NCBI RefSeq assembly: GCF_022201045.2
Contig: NC_068558.1
Span: 52,183,501-52,247,500 of the forward strand
Source of the DNA: Citrus sinensis
Taxonomy: Eukaryota; Streptophyta; Magnoliopsida; Sapindales; Rutaceae
Direction: 5' to 3'
Length of the DNA stretch: 64,000 nucleotides
The translations under genes were made by a program, and so were the position numbers. This document shows positions 1 through 16,770 of this stretch, piece by piece (within the stretch, counting starts at the first letter, position 1; each line of letters opens with the position of its first letter). Below the pieces are notes generated by a model, which made no database searches, was not told where the DNA came from, and was given only the letters and a program-made list of their open reading frames with translations.

Positions 1-83
1 TAAGTGTATTAACTGTATCTGTATATCAAGGCCAATATTAGATCTTAATTAAACTCCGTCTTTCTTCTGCTTATACTACACAG

Positions 84-6086
<6,003 letters not shown>

Positions 6087-7679
6087 TTAGAGGCAATCCT
6101 GATTCCTAACAATCTTCAAATATCGAGGGAACTAAATTCATTTGGTATTGGTGGCTGCGGCTGCCACCAGCAACTACTACTGAATACTGATGTCTGATAT
6201 TAATTAATGAAGCATGCACATCATCATTCTTGTTGTTTCTGTGATTTCTCACCACCGAACCAAACCAGTGACTTGATTTGAGCCTTGAGGCGGTGGGGAC
6301 TGGACTGGGGTGAAGTGAAGAAGTAATAGCTAACTGGACATCACCAGCTTTACTTAGCAACTAGTTTTCATATTAGTACTCTTCCTCTCCGATGCATTAT
6401 TAATATTATTATTATTGTGATTGTTGTTGTTGTTGTTGTAGGAATTATTCGATAATGATGATAAATAAGCAAAAATATGCCAGGGTTGATGATGGTGTAT
6501 TGGTCTGGGTCTGGTCTCGAAAGCAAAGCACTGATGTTATCATCGGACATGTATAATTAAAGAACTTTTGGCCTTGTATGTGTGAAACTGGTAAAATGTG
6601 GCCTTATCTTATTTGCATAAACATTATGTCTGTATGTATATATGTATGTATGCACGCATGCAATGCATGCGTTAAAACGCTTAATGCAGCAAGTTTTATG
6701 AGCAAGAATCGAATAACTTTTTCAGGTCATTTTTAAGGTTCAAGAAGTAAGCATTTGCGTTTGTGTGATACAATTACCAGAGGAAAATAAAATAAAAGAA
6801 TAGGTACTTGCAAGCGGAATTTTCATGCTTTTTAACAACAAACAATCGGATAATAATAATAATAATAATAATTGTTGCCTGGGTAGTTTGGAATCACATC
6901 GACTAGCTCCTCATATGAATTAATCAATACACAAAATTAATACAATAAAGCATCTCTATAATTATAATTTTGAGACATTAATTTTATTATTATATAACTT
7001 AAAATAGAGACATAATTATAAAATTATTATTTTAACACAATTATCCTTGTAAGTGAAATAGAAGTATACACTATTTTTAATAATTAATTAATGCAGTATA
7101 CCAAATCTAATGGTTAGCATTGATGAAGAAAGATGGACATAGTTTCAAAAAATTAGTTTGTGTATGTGTGTGTGGTGTTAGAGTTAAAAATATATAAAGT
7201 CATTTAAAAGCCTAAAATTGCATTCTCTTTAATGTTTTTCTTTCAATATAGATTTTATAAATAATGTACAATGATTCAGTCACATTTTATGAAATAAATC
7301 ATTATGGCAAGCAAGTTTAAAAGATACTTTATTCCATCATAAATCTTTACGACAACATATATATTTTTGCAATATATAGATAATTATTAAGACAAAATAT
7401 TTTTTCTCAAGTTTGCTAAGATAAGATTTAAAAAAATTATAATTTATTAAAATGTGTAGTTTATTCATATTTATAACTAGCTTATCTTCAGATCAGATTT
7501 TTTTAACTACATGAAGATAATTTTGTGTGGAATATAAGATTTTACTCTAACTATTTAGAATAAAATATATTGACTGTCGTTTATTGGTCTGTTGTGTAAT
7601 TTAGGGCTAAGTACATAATTGTGTGTTAAAGGTCTGCCAACAACCCGAATTGTTGATAATAGAAAAATTAATTAATGTA
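6087..7679. other. Intergenic, AT-rich, 3' UTR of the ABCC gene then simple repeats
   Basis: The first few hundred bases are probably the ABCC 3' UTR. A GTT microsatellite lies near 6420-6440 and an AAT microsatellite near 6846-6870. A palindromic GCATGC-rich patch lies near 6652-6672. The rest is AT-rich with stops in all frames. I see no gene. Confidence 0.6.
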
Positions 7680-7815
7680 GTTTTTTTTTTTTTAAAAAAA
7701 AAAAAAAAAGAACAAGAAGGAGGAGGAGGAGGAGCAAAGAAAAGAAAAAATTAGAAGTGAAAAAGGGGGGGGGGGGGGGGAAAGAAGAGAAAAAAAAACA
7801 GGGGGGGAGGGGGGG
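7680..7815 (+). repeat. Homopolymer and purine-rich tract with long G runs, probable 5' UTR
   Basis: A T run and an A run (7680-7709) are followed by a GGA-rich purine tract, an uninterrupted 16-G run at 7765-7780, and two 7-G runs at 7801-7807 and 7809-7815. It lies 40-175 bases before the chosen ATG of the DnaJ zinc-finger gene, so it could be in its 5' UTR or core promoter. Such G runs can form G-quadruplexes, and their exact length is prone to sequencing error. Confidence 0.7.
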
Positions 7816-7855
7816 CGGCGCAGGACATCGATTTTGGATAGGAAAGAAAAGAGAG

Positions 7856-8495
7856 ATGCTAGGACTGCGAGTGGTGAGAAGAGCGACTCCATCAACAGTG
7901 GTTCGAAATCGAATAGAAGATGAAAGCAAAAGCAACGGGGTTCCTCTCTCCTTGTCTTTTAAGAAGCCATCTTGGGTGGTTCGAACCGAGGCAAGCTGCG
8001 CTTTATTTTATTTTGTTTTTCTCAAAAAGAAAAGAAAAATTATTTTATTCATTCATAGAGGCTAGAGCTATGAAGAAAAGAAAGAATTGAGCGTTTGTTC
8101 GTTTGATTGGTTTTGGTTTTGGGTTGCAGTCAAATGTTCGGAAACTAGCAAGGAAGAAGCCGGAGCCACCGTGTATTGTGTGCCATGGTACCGGAAGAGT
8201 TGATTGCTACAATTGTTCTGGAAAAGGTAAATTTCTCATTGACTTTTGACTTTATTATTATTGCCTATTCTTACTTATTAGCGCAGGCAGGACAAATAAG
8301 ACTCATTTAACAATGCTTCCTAGAGGAGAATGGCCAAAATGGTGCAAGACATGCAGCGGCGGCGGACTCATCTACTGCTCCCGCTGTCTGGGAACCGGAG
8401 AGTACAGGTATCCTATGGGTTTCCATTTCGTGAAAAAGAGTGATTCTGATTCCGATGGCATCAAGCAGCACCACAATCGAAGAGGACAACCATAA
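7856..8495 (+). CDS. DnaJ-type cysteine-rich zinc-finger protein, probably organellar
   Basis: Small protein of 146 residues with the zinc-binding domain of DnaJ but no J domain; plant relatives act as, or are predicted to be, organellar chaperone-like factors. Exons are 7856-7990, 8130-8226 and 8287-8495. All four CxxCxGxG-type repeats are present: CIVCHGTG, CYNCSGKG, CKTCSGGG and CSRCLGTG. The first two are in exon 2, the second pair in exon 3. The N-terminus is rich in Arg and Ser and lacks acidic residues at first, as in a transit peptide. The 7856 ATG was chosen because an upstream in-frame start would translate the G/A homopolymer tract. Intron 1 begins GC rather than GT (see findings). 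The ordered WVVRTE-SNVRK junction is in phase and needs that donor. The gene converges on NDUFAF3 downstream. Confidence 0.82.
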
Positions 8496-9247
8496 TATCT
8501 CTGATGACTTCCCTACGACTTCGTTGTATGCATGTAACTCGCACATCTATCATTTCAACTTTGAACAAGGAAAGCTTCTATTACTCCCACATCTCAGAAA
8601 GCCACTACTGTATCACTCCTACTGCTACTTGGAGTTATACGCTGCTAAATAATTACCAGGTCCATGCTTCATACCAATCCAATATTAACGTCTCAGAAGA
8701 TGCACCTCGTTTTCTACTGCAAGTCGAATATTACTTTCATGGTGCTAAAAAGATGTTTAACATATTACATTGCGGAAGAAATAACACCTTCCCCCGCCTC
8801 TAAAAATTATTGGAATAATTAACAGTATAACTTTGACTGATGAGTAATATTAATAAACAGTGAAACTAGACACGATGATCCAGTTATTTATTTATTTATT
8901 TAGCACAGACATACATATTATCAGTTGTCAGGCACGCATCATTTAGATTTTAGACACAAGACAATTGTGAATAACCCTATAACAAGAACGCAGAAATTAG
9001 TTGTGTTTCACGGAAGGTGAGAGTGTTATCTCATGTCATCCAAAACCACCTCCATGGCCCAAAACAAAATCTATCCAACTTAATTACGAAATCAGCCACC
9101 ACTGGCTAGTTTTGAGATTTAGCAACTACAAAGCTTGGTGCAAAATCAAGAGATCTGATATCAATCAAGACCAGGCTGTAACCGAACCACACCACTTGGT
9201 AATTAATTTGAGATTAGCCTGTGTGTATATATATCTAATCATATGCA
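8496..9247. other. Convergent intergenic region between DnaJ-ZF and NDUFAF3 genes
   Basis: It should contain both 3' UTRs. A TTTA microsatellite lies near 8886-8901. The open frames here have no coding character that I recognise. Confidence 0.55.
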
Positions 9248-11261
9248 TTAGGAAGAAACTCCATAGGGCAGAAGCGCAGCAGCCACAATTCTACCTTCCT
9301 CATTCAGTATGTTATAAGTTGATGCAGCATTCCTCTGCACAAGAGAGTATTCATCAGAATAGTATGAAAGCCATAGGAGCTGTCAGCACTTGTTTCAAGT
9401 CAAACTTTTGGGGTTGTAATTTCACGCTTCCCATTGTAAACAGAAGATATCATCACATCAATTCCTCACTACTTCATCTGGACAACAAATTATACCTTTG
9501 AAGGGGCATGCTGGAACAAACAGAGATAGAGATGTAAAGATTTATCAAGCTACATAGCCAGTGATGCTAGGTTATAGAACTTTCAGCAGAATTCATTGAT
9601 TTCACCACAATTAATACTTATTCAATATTTCTGTCTTGCAATATCCCACCTTGACGGTATTTATCACCAATAATTTAATAACAACAGGGCTCTCAAAGCC
9701 TTAGATCAATGCCGAAATTTCTACAAATCTTCCTTTCCTACCTTCACAGAAATTTTCTGGTTAATTTCTTTGACAACAACCAAACTTTATCAATATACTA
9801 AGCTTTCTCATATGACACATAACCAACATAAAGCATAAATGCAACAGGTTAAGATTAAATAAAGTCAAATAATTAACAAAGAGAATACCGAGTCAATGGC
9901 TTCTAACTTCATGCCAGTAGACCGAATGAACTGTCGAAGTTCAGGATTGACAGGTTCAATGTACCTTCCACAGCCAAGGATCAAAATTTCTGAAACAAAT
10001 TTTACACAAACTAAGATCAGCAAAAGGAGGGACAAGAAAAAAATGAACAGAGAGCAGCCCGATTTCTAGAAAGCATGTTGATTTCACCCCACCATCAAAG
10101 CATGAGGTTGGTTATATTATTCGTCATTTGTTTCTTAGTAAGTCAATGGCATAAGTTTCGTCAGACAAGCCTGAAAGGAAATGTTACTCAGTTCTCAAAG
10201 ATGTTGGAAAAATAAATAGGATGCACAGTAAAACTTGTTGCCCCCTAAAGACAATATTAATGCTGAAACTTTAATAGTCAAATGTTTTGAGAAAAATAAA
10301 ATCCAATACAAAATGTTATATATATATATATATCCAAGAAAACAGTAGCATTTTGTCAAGGGTCAGTCTTGAGACGTGGATTTTGCACATTCCTGTAAAT
10401 TCCCAAAAAATGACTTGGAACATCCAAAAGGGGCACAAAATGATTAGGTTGTAAAGCGTTATGTTCCTTTTGTTTCACCACATTTATTACCTATAAGATA
10501 AAGATTAAACTCTCACCTGGAATAGGCCGCACAAGTTGGAAGATAGATAAGCTGCACACGATATAAAGATAATGATATATCAGGTATCATTATACATAAA
10601 CGTCACGAACTACAAATTTGAAGGGAAAGAATGCAGCAGGAGTCTAAGCAACAAATTGGGTATTATTCACGTTTAAACATGTGTCCTAGGAGGTCTAAGA
10701 GAATGAATCAAATTTAGAGATAAATGACCCTAGTTTCATCTCATGAATATAGATGTGATCCAAACGAAAACACAGCAGCCAAAACTCTAGAATCACTAAT
10801 ATCACAATCAACTCCCACAAAAGGCTATAGAGGCAAAAAGCAGCAGAGGTGACAGGTACCAGTTAGGAGTAATCTCAGAGAACTTTTTGGGAGTCCAAGA
10901 CAAGAGCAGATTTCCAATACAAAGCAGGCTACCTTCATACTGAACCCCATTCACTGTGAAGCCTGTGTCAGTATACCTACATAGTGAAATTTAGGAATTG
11001 AAAAAAATAAACAAGGAACTAGGCTAGACAGTAAAGGAAGCATAGAACCAAAAGACTAGCTTTTATATATAAGGAAGAATGAAACCCTTGGAAGCGAAGC
11101 TGATCCTCGGGGACATTGTCAATGAGATTGATTTGATCATAAAGAGAGAAAGCACGCCTGAGGGATGGCAATGGTTGATTTGGAGCAGCCTTTGGGGAGC
11201 CCTTCCTTAAGCTTCTCATCAGATTGGGCAACGTCGTCACAGCTCTCTGCCTCACTGCCAT
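9248..11261 (-). CDS. NDUFAF3: NADH dehydrogenase 1 alpha subcomplex assembly factor 3
   Basis: Mitochondrial complex I assembly factor of the Mth938/DUF498 family. Five exons read on the minus strand: 11261-11086, 10976-10860, 10551-10517, 9989-9889 and 9334-9248. They join to 172 codons (171 residues), the usual plant length. The N-terminus is Arg-rich, as in a mitochondrial presequence. Recognisable stretches are SLYDQINLIDNVPEDQLRFQG in exon 1, YTDTGFTVNGVQYEGSLL in exon 2, LSIFQLVRPIP in exon 3, ILILGCGRYIEPVNPELRQF in exon 4 and RNAASTYNILNEEGRIVAAA in exon 5, ending VSS-stop at 9248-9250. All introns are GT-AG and every junction keeps phase. The 35-nt exon 3 is easy for gene finders to miss. 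Transcription is in the same direction as the NPF gene at higher coordinates. Confidence 0.93.
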
Positions 11262-12384
11262 CTCTTTAGTTTAGTTTACTCAATTCCTCTTCCTGTACAA
11301 ACTTTTATGTTTTTCACCGAGTTCATATCAGTTACGAATAATGACATTATCTCCTCCCTGACGCTAATCAATAGACCAAAAGCAGCAACGTTTACGAAAA
11401 GAAAACCCTAGAAAGAATAAACTAATGGTGTCCACTAAAATTAACAAAATCAATATCATATAAAGACGATTTGAATAAAACCATACCGTTCGTGTTTGAC
11501 TTCAAATGTGAATGCATCAAACAATGAATTAACAACAAAATTCACACACGAAGCAAAAGCAGTTCGCCAAAGGAAGGAAAAAAAAAAAATCATCACCTGA
11601 AAAATGGCTGATGGCAGAGTGAGTGCCACCAATGATGATTTCTCGGCGATGTGGAACGGTTAAGATTGACGGCAATCGGAATCAAATAAAGCGATGAAAT
11701 TAATCAAACGGCAGGTACAGATAGGTAATTGTTTCTCGGGTTGACCAAATATCAGTCACTGAAGGCAGTGACTCGTTGTTTATTATTATTATTATTATGA
11801 AAGTGGTTTTTTTTTTTTTTTTTTTGTTGAGATTATGAAAGTGGTTTAAGTAAAAAGATTTACGAGTTTACTGCTGTTATTTTTATTTCTTCATCTCGTG
11901 TGAAGTACAGGCTTTTGGGCTTGGACGCATGCTTAGTGCGTGTCCACTCTGAAGAAGCCCAATGCTCTTTCTTTCATGAAAGATGACGCAATGCCTACTT
12001 AGATTTACCGAATCGTAGATATTGTTGTATCGAATGCAGTAGTAGTCGTAGTACCACTACTGAGACAATGCAAGAGGAGAAATTATGGAATATATCTATT
12101 GTATTATAACTATTTAATACATACATGATATGTGTAATTGAGTTTAATACAACCACCACTGAGTAATACAACAACGCTTGCTTGCAGAGAATAATTAATT
12201 AATTGTTCTTTCAGCTTGTGGTGTGCTCAACTAGAGAAATGAAAAGAGCGAGGCATTAACTCATTTCCCTAGTTTCATGGCAGAATACAATAATACTAAT
12301 ACAACACAAATTTCCCTCACTTCATTTTTATTTTTATACATAACGAGGAAAATTTAATGGCATAATTAAGTCGCGCCTCAAAAG
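11262..12384. other. Intergenic between NDUFAF3 5' side and the NPF gene 3' side
   Basis: The half next to 11261 should hold the NDUFAF3 5' UTR and promoter, perhaps with a 5' UTR intron. An ATT repeat lies near 11782-11798, followed by a T run near 11808-11825. The rest is AT-rich and should include the NPF 3' UTR. No gene seen. Confidence 0.5.
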
Positions 12385-15300
12385 TCACACACACTGATCG
12401 ATTATGTCATGTGCGTTATCCCCCACAGTCCTTTCCTCAAACTTGATATACTTGTACCATCTAGCGCATATGATGTAGATAAAGAGATCAGCTGTTGTTA
12501 AAGCTGCTAGTAGAAAATAAAACCTGTCTAGATGTCCTTTGTTTAGGTTTCCCGGGATCCAACCGGGTCTTGTAGAGATCTTCATCACTATTGTCACAAG
12601 CAGACTACTTACGTAATTTCCCAGTGATATGGATGTCATACATAATGCACTACCAAAGCTCTTCAATCCATCTGGCGCCTGCCCATTGAAGAACTCCAAC
12701 TGACCCACATACATGAACACCTCTGATGCTCCTATTAGCACATACTGAGGAATTTGCCAAAATATGCTCAATGTGCTTGCTTTGCTTTCGCAACTGTTGC
12801 AATCTTTGATTGAGTATTTCAACCTGAATATTTCCACAACTCCTGCTGAAATCATTGCCATTATAGCTATTACAAGACCAACTCCCATTCTCTGAAGCTC
12901 AGTGAAACCTCTTGTCCCTGACTTCCTCGTTAGTCTTTCAACAAGTGGGTCTAGAACTCGCCTGTAAATGAATATGAAAGCAGCAACACTCAGAATGTCA
13001 AAACTAGACATGCTTGCCGGTGGGATGTGGAAGGTTGAAATGTTTGTTTTCATAGCAGCTCCTTGTTCCACGAAAAGAGATGCCATTTGAGTGAAAACTA
13101 CAGAGTAGAGTATCGTGCATAGCCAGATTGGAAGGAGTCTCAGAATGCATTTCACTTCTTCCACTTGAGTCACGGTGCAAAGAACCCATGGATTGCGCAT
13201 ATCGATATTCTCCCCATCTCCCCCGTTATTTTTATCATTGTCAGATTTACGTGTGATGACAGCCGCTTTATCCAAGAATCTGCAAGACCATTACATTCGT
13301 TATGTTAACGTACATATATAACATTAGTGATCATCAAAGACATACATGCATGCAGCTTAATTATTAATCAATTAGATAATAATTAAATACTTCATTTTAC
13401 ACACATACAGAGTATATATGAATAAATTGAAGTGATTCATGAACTTAATTAATTACTTGAAGCCTTGAGTGTGGAGTATATTCCGAGCCCCATTCTGGGA
13501 AGTCTGTTTAATTCCATCTCTTTCGTAAAACAAGAGATCATGATCATCGTCACTGATCTGGACCTTCCATTTCCTAGTTGCAGCAACTACCACTTGGCAA
13601 ATCCTGGAAAGAGGATTGCCAGTGGGTTTGAAGTGCCTGTATCTGGGAGTCCCAATGAGAAACAGGATGAGTGCCATAGTGGCAGAGCCAGCTGACGCCC
13701 AAAATCCCAGCGCCCACATTCCTTCGTCTTCAAAATATCCCAATATAGTATTCGAAAAGAGGGATCCCAGGTTCAAAGCCAAGTAGAAGTAGCTAAAAAA
13801 GGCTATTTTAGAGTGCCCTTCCTTGGGGTCCTCTTCATCAAATTGATCTGCCCCAAATGTAGCTATATTTGGTTGGTATCCCCCATTTCCTAGGGCGGTC
13901 AGGTATATAGACAGATAGAACAACGCCATATGCAGGGATGAATGGGATCCACATGGATTTCCTTCATCACCGCAGCCACTGGGTTTCAGTAAGAATGCGT
14001 AGCTTGATACTGATAATGATACCAGTCCCTGTAACATTACATGAAATTAATTAGATGTGGAAGTGCACGAGTGCTGATAGTGCTTATGAAGAATATATAT
14101 TTTATTGTTGTGTTGAAAAGTAGTTTATAAATTGTAAATGATGTTTACAATGCTGTAAAAATTGTTTACAAGGATGTGAATATATGAATGCATATATATA
14201 CACACACAATATAATTTAATTATTAGTACACTAATTAATTAAATAATTTAATGAGCCGATGGGGAGATACTATATATTTATATTGAATTTTAATGCATGC
14301 ATGTATAATTGCCAAGTTGCACAAATGTTATTATCACTTACAATGACAAAGATGGCCTGGAAGATGGCACAAGTTTTGTATCTTCCCCAGTAGGAGTCAC
14401 TGAGGAAGGCGCCAAGCAAAGAGAAAATATAGACGGTGCCTGTCCATTTGCTGACATTATTTGCCGCGTCAGCATTGTTCTGCCCCACAACCCTAGTCAA
14501 AAACAATACCAAGTTGACTCCTACCCCAAAAAATGCCAAAGTAGCCAGCCCTTGATTCACTGAAGAAAAATTAAGGCATCAAAATAGAAATTCATAAAAT
14601 ATTAATTAGTTAAGGGGATCTTAAACGCATATATGTTAACAATACTGCTTAATTGACGTTACGAGATTTTGATAAAACATGTGCAAAGACCAAACTGTTC
14701 AAGTGTTATTAACAACTTGTAATAAATTAAGACTATGATAATTAATTAAGAACCAATTCAAGTACGTATGAGCGATGGGTAGTTACCTAAAATTAGAATT
14801 CCAGCAATCCAAGTTCCAGTTCTTCTTTTGATTGCGGGGCGGCCATGCCGATCAACAGCTCCATCAAGGGTGCAAGCCTCTTCCTGATCATTTTTTATCT
14901 TCTCCTTTACGATAACCTGAAATATTTTTAAACATCTAAATGCAAGCTTACAAAAAAAACATTAAACGACTGATCTCTTACGATTTCAGGGAGATGATTC
15001 TCTACTTATATGTATACACGCACACACACTTCATCATTAACCAGTAGTCACAGCGTTATAGATAGTTCAAATATATATATATATACAGACATTCGCGAAA
15101 GTATATGGGAGGCCAAAAAGCAATCAACTTCATTATATAAGTATCAGTTGAAATTTAAAATAAAAAAAAAAGAAAAAGAAAAGAAAAGATAGGACAGTAA
15201 TGTAAATCTAATGCTCCAACTAAAATTGTTTTTAGCATTATTGAATTTGTATAGCTGTAATTTAAAAGTTAAGAGTACTACTAAAATAGTTGATAAATAT

Positions 15301-16574
15301 TAACTTAAAATTTAATTTAATTTTATTAGAATCATACAGTATCTTAAAATTAATGCATGCCCCCGTTATGAGAATGACTTCCACCTAATTAACTAACTCG
15401 GCACAACAATATTTGGATGAAGTAAAAAACTGGAAAAAGAAAGAGGATCAAGCAAGCGTAGACAAGTTCACTTTCTATTAAATTAAATTTTTTGTTTTTA
15501 CTTTGACCCGTAATTAATTAAGCACTGGAGTTATACTTAATGATTGCAGTGGTGACTCACCTTGATGGTGCACTACACGTTTCCACTGCCTCAGACTCAA
15601 ACACAACACTTGCATGTTAACCGATAATATATAATAGGCCGGAGATTGCCAGTTATATATTCTTGTGTTCGATTGAGTTAGTTTAGCAATATATACAAAT
15701 ATTATTTGGATTTAATGGAGTTACGTACGTATTACCCTACTCTGTGCCCGTACCATATTAAAATCTTCTAAGGAAAGAAGTCTAAAAATGATCCGCCTCG
15801 CGAGCCAGGAAAACTGGAAGAACCTTAAACAATTATGATTCGTATAAAGCACACACATACATACACACACTTGTGTGTATATATATAATTTTTCTCTAAC
15901 TAGTACATCCTACCACTAAAAATATAAAAAAATTTAGATTTCAACATATTGCTGACTACATTTTTTTTTTTATTAGTGTATTGAAATTTATTTATTTTTT
16001 ATCTGTTACTAATATATATATAGACACACCGACACACACTCACGTGTAGGCATTTTTTTTTTTTTTGGGTCCAAATACGTTATTAAGTTATATGGTTTAA
16101 TAGAATCAGTTTTTCATTTACTATAAATGCATGTGATTCAATAATATATTTCATTGATCCTATCAAAATATATGGCTTAATAGCATATCCTCGTGAGAAA
16201 AATTGAGGGTTCTCATATAAGAGAATGATTGTGTGTGCTGTGTGTGTAAATCATTATCTAAAAAGAGATTCATTTATTGTAATAAAAAATAAGACAAAAA
16301 ATATAAATATAAATATATTATATGATAAAATATACTGACTTAGAGTATTTATTTTTCTTATCTTTTAGTTTGTCCCTTACTTTATTTAAATCCCTCAATT
16401 GAACTCTCCAATACTAGGGCAGATAGTAGAGAAGAAAGAGAATTATAACAAACTAAACGAAGGGAAAAAAAAAAAAAAAAGGTTACCGCAAGCGTTTTCA
16501 CATACGGTAAGAACAAATTAATTAATATATACACTCATTTCACAAACCTCATTGCAAACGTTTGATAAAGCCAT
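12385..16574 (-). CDS. NRT1/PTR (NPF) family transporter, NPF7.2/NPF7.3 type
   Basis: Multi-pass plasma-membrane transporter of the NPF family. Arabidopsis NPF7.3 (NRT1.5) loads nitrate and K+ into root xylem, and NPF7.2 (NRT1.8) retrieves nitrate from it. Minus-strand exons: 16574-16548 (nine codons, MALSNVCNE), 14916-14787, 14559-14342, 14028-13457 and 13279-12385; 614 codons, 613 residues, the NPF7 length. Clade-typical stretches include VNQGLATLAFFGVGVNLVLF, NNVSKWTGTVYIFSLLGAFL with the following DSYWGRYKT, YQPNIATFGADQFDEEDP, CTVTQVEEVKCILRLLPIWL and GASEVFMYVGQLEFFNGQAP. The first intron is 1.6 kb and AT-rich. The start in the tiny first exon is supported by phase and a TATA box about 190 bp upstream, but the nine codons could vary. 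TM1 lacks the ExxER motif of most NPF proteins (see findings). I cannot separate NPF7.2 from NPF7.3. Confidence 0.93.
15898..16017. repeat. Short inverted-repeat unit related to the 19.55 kb element
   Basis: Within NPF intron 1. One end reads TACCACTAAAAATATAAA then TTAGATTTCAACA; the other end carries TGTATTGAAATTTATTTA, so the ends are roughly inverted. The words CCACTAAAATATAAAA and ATTTCAACA also form the ends of the element at 19554-19986, so this looks like a short, decayed relative. Confidence 0.4.
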
Positions 16575-16760
16575 TGTAGCAGTCTGGCAATGTTAGATGC
16601 TTAGCGAAAGATTTGGAGATAAGAGAAAGATGGTGAAATTAGGAAATAAGAGAAGAACAATTTCAGCACGATATCAAGTTAGTGCATATATTTATATGTG
16701 TGTGAGGGGATGCGGGTGGCTCTAATGGGGAAAGGTGTGTGTTAATTGTCATAAAACAAG

Positions 16761-16770
16761 TATTTATAGA
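16761..16770 (-). promoter_or_regulatory. TATA box of the NPF transporter gene
   Basis: On the minus strand this reads TCTATAAATA, a strong plant TATA match, about 190 bp upstream of the ATG at 16574. A start site about 30 bp downstream would give a 5' UTR near 155 nt. Confidence 0.6.

Noticed and set aside
1..83. Upstream start of the ABCC gene within the window
   Set aside because: The frame meets a stop at 50-52 with no ATG between it and the first exon, and the sequence before 84 looks like a polypyrimidine tract plus acceptor.
9001..9501. Long plus-strand ORF (166 codons)
   Set aside because: It runs antisense across the last exon of NDUFAF3 (9334-9248), has no recognised motif and poor coding character. 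A chance ORF.
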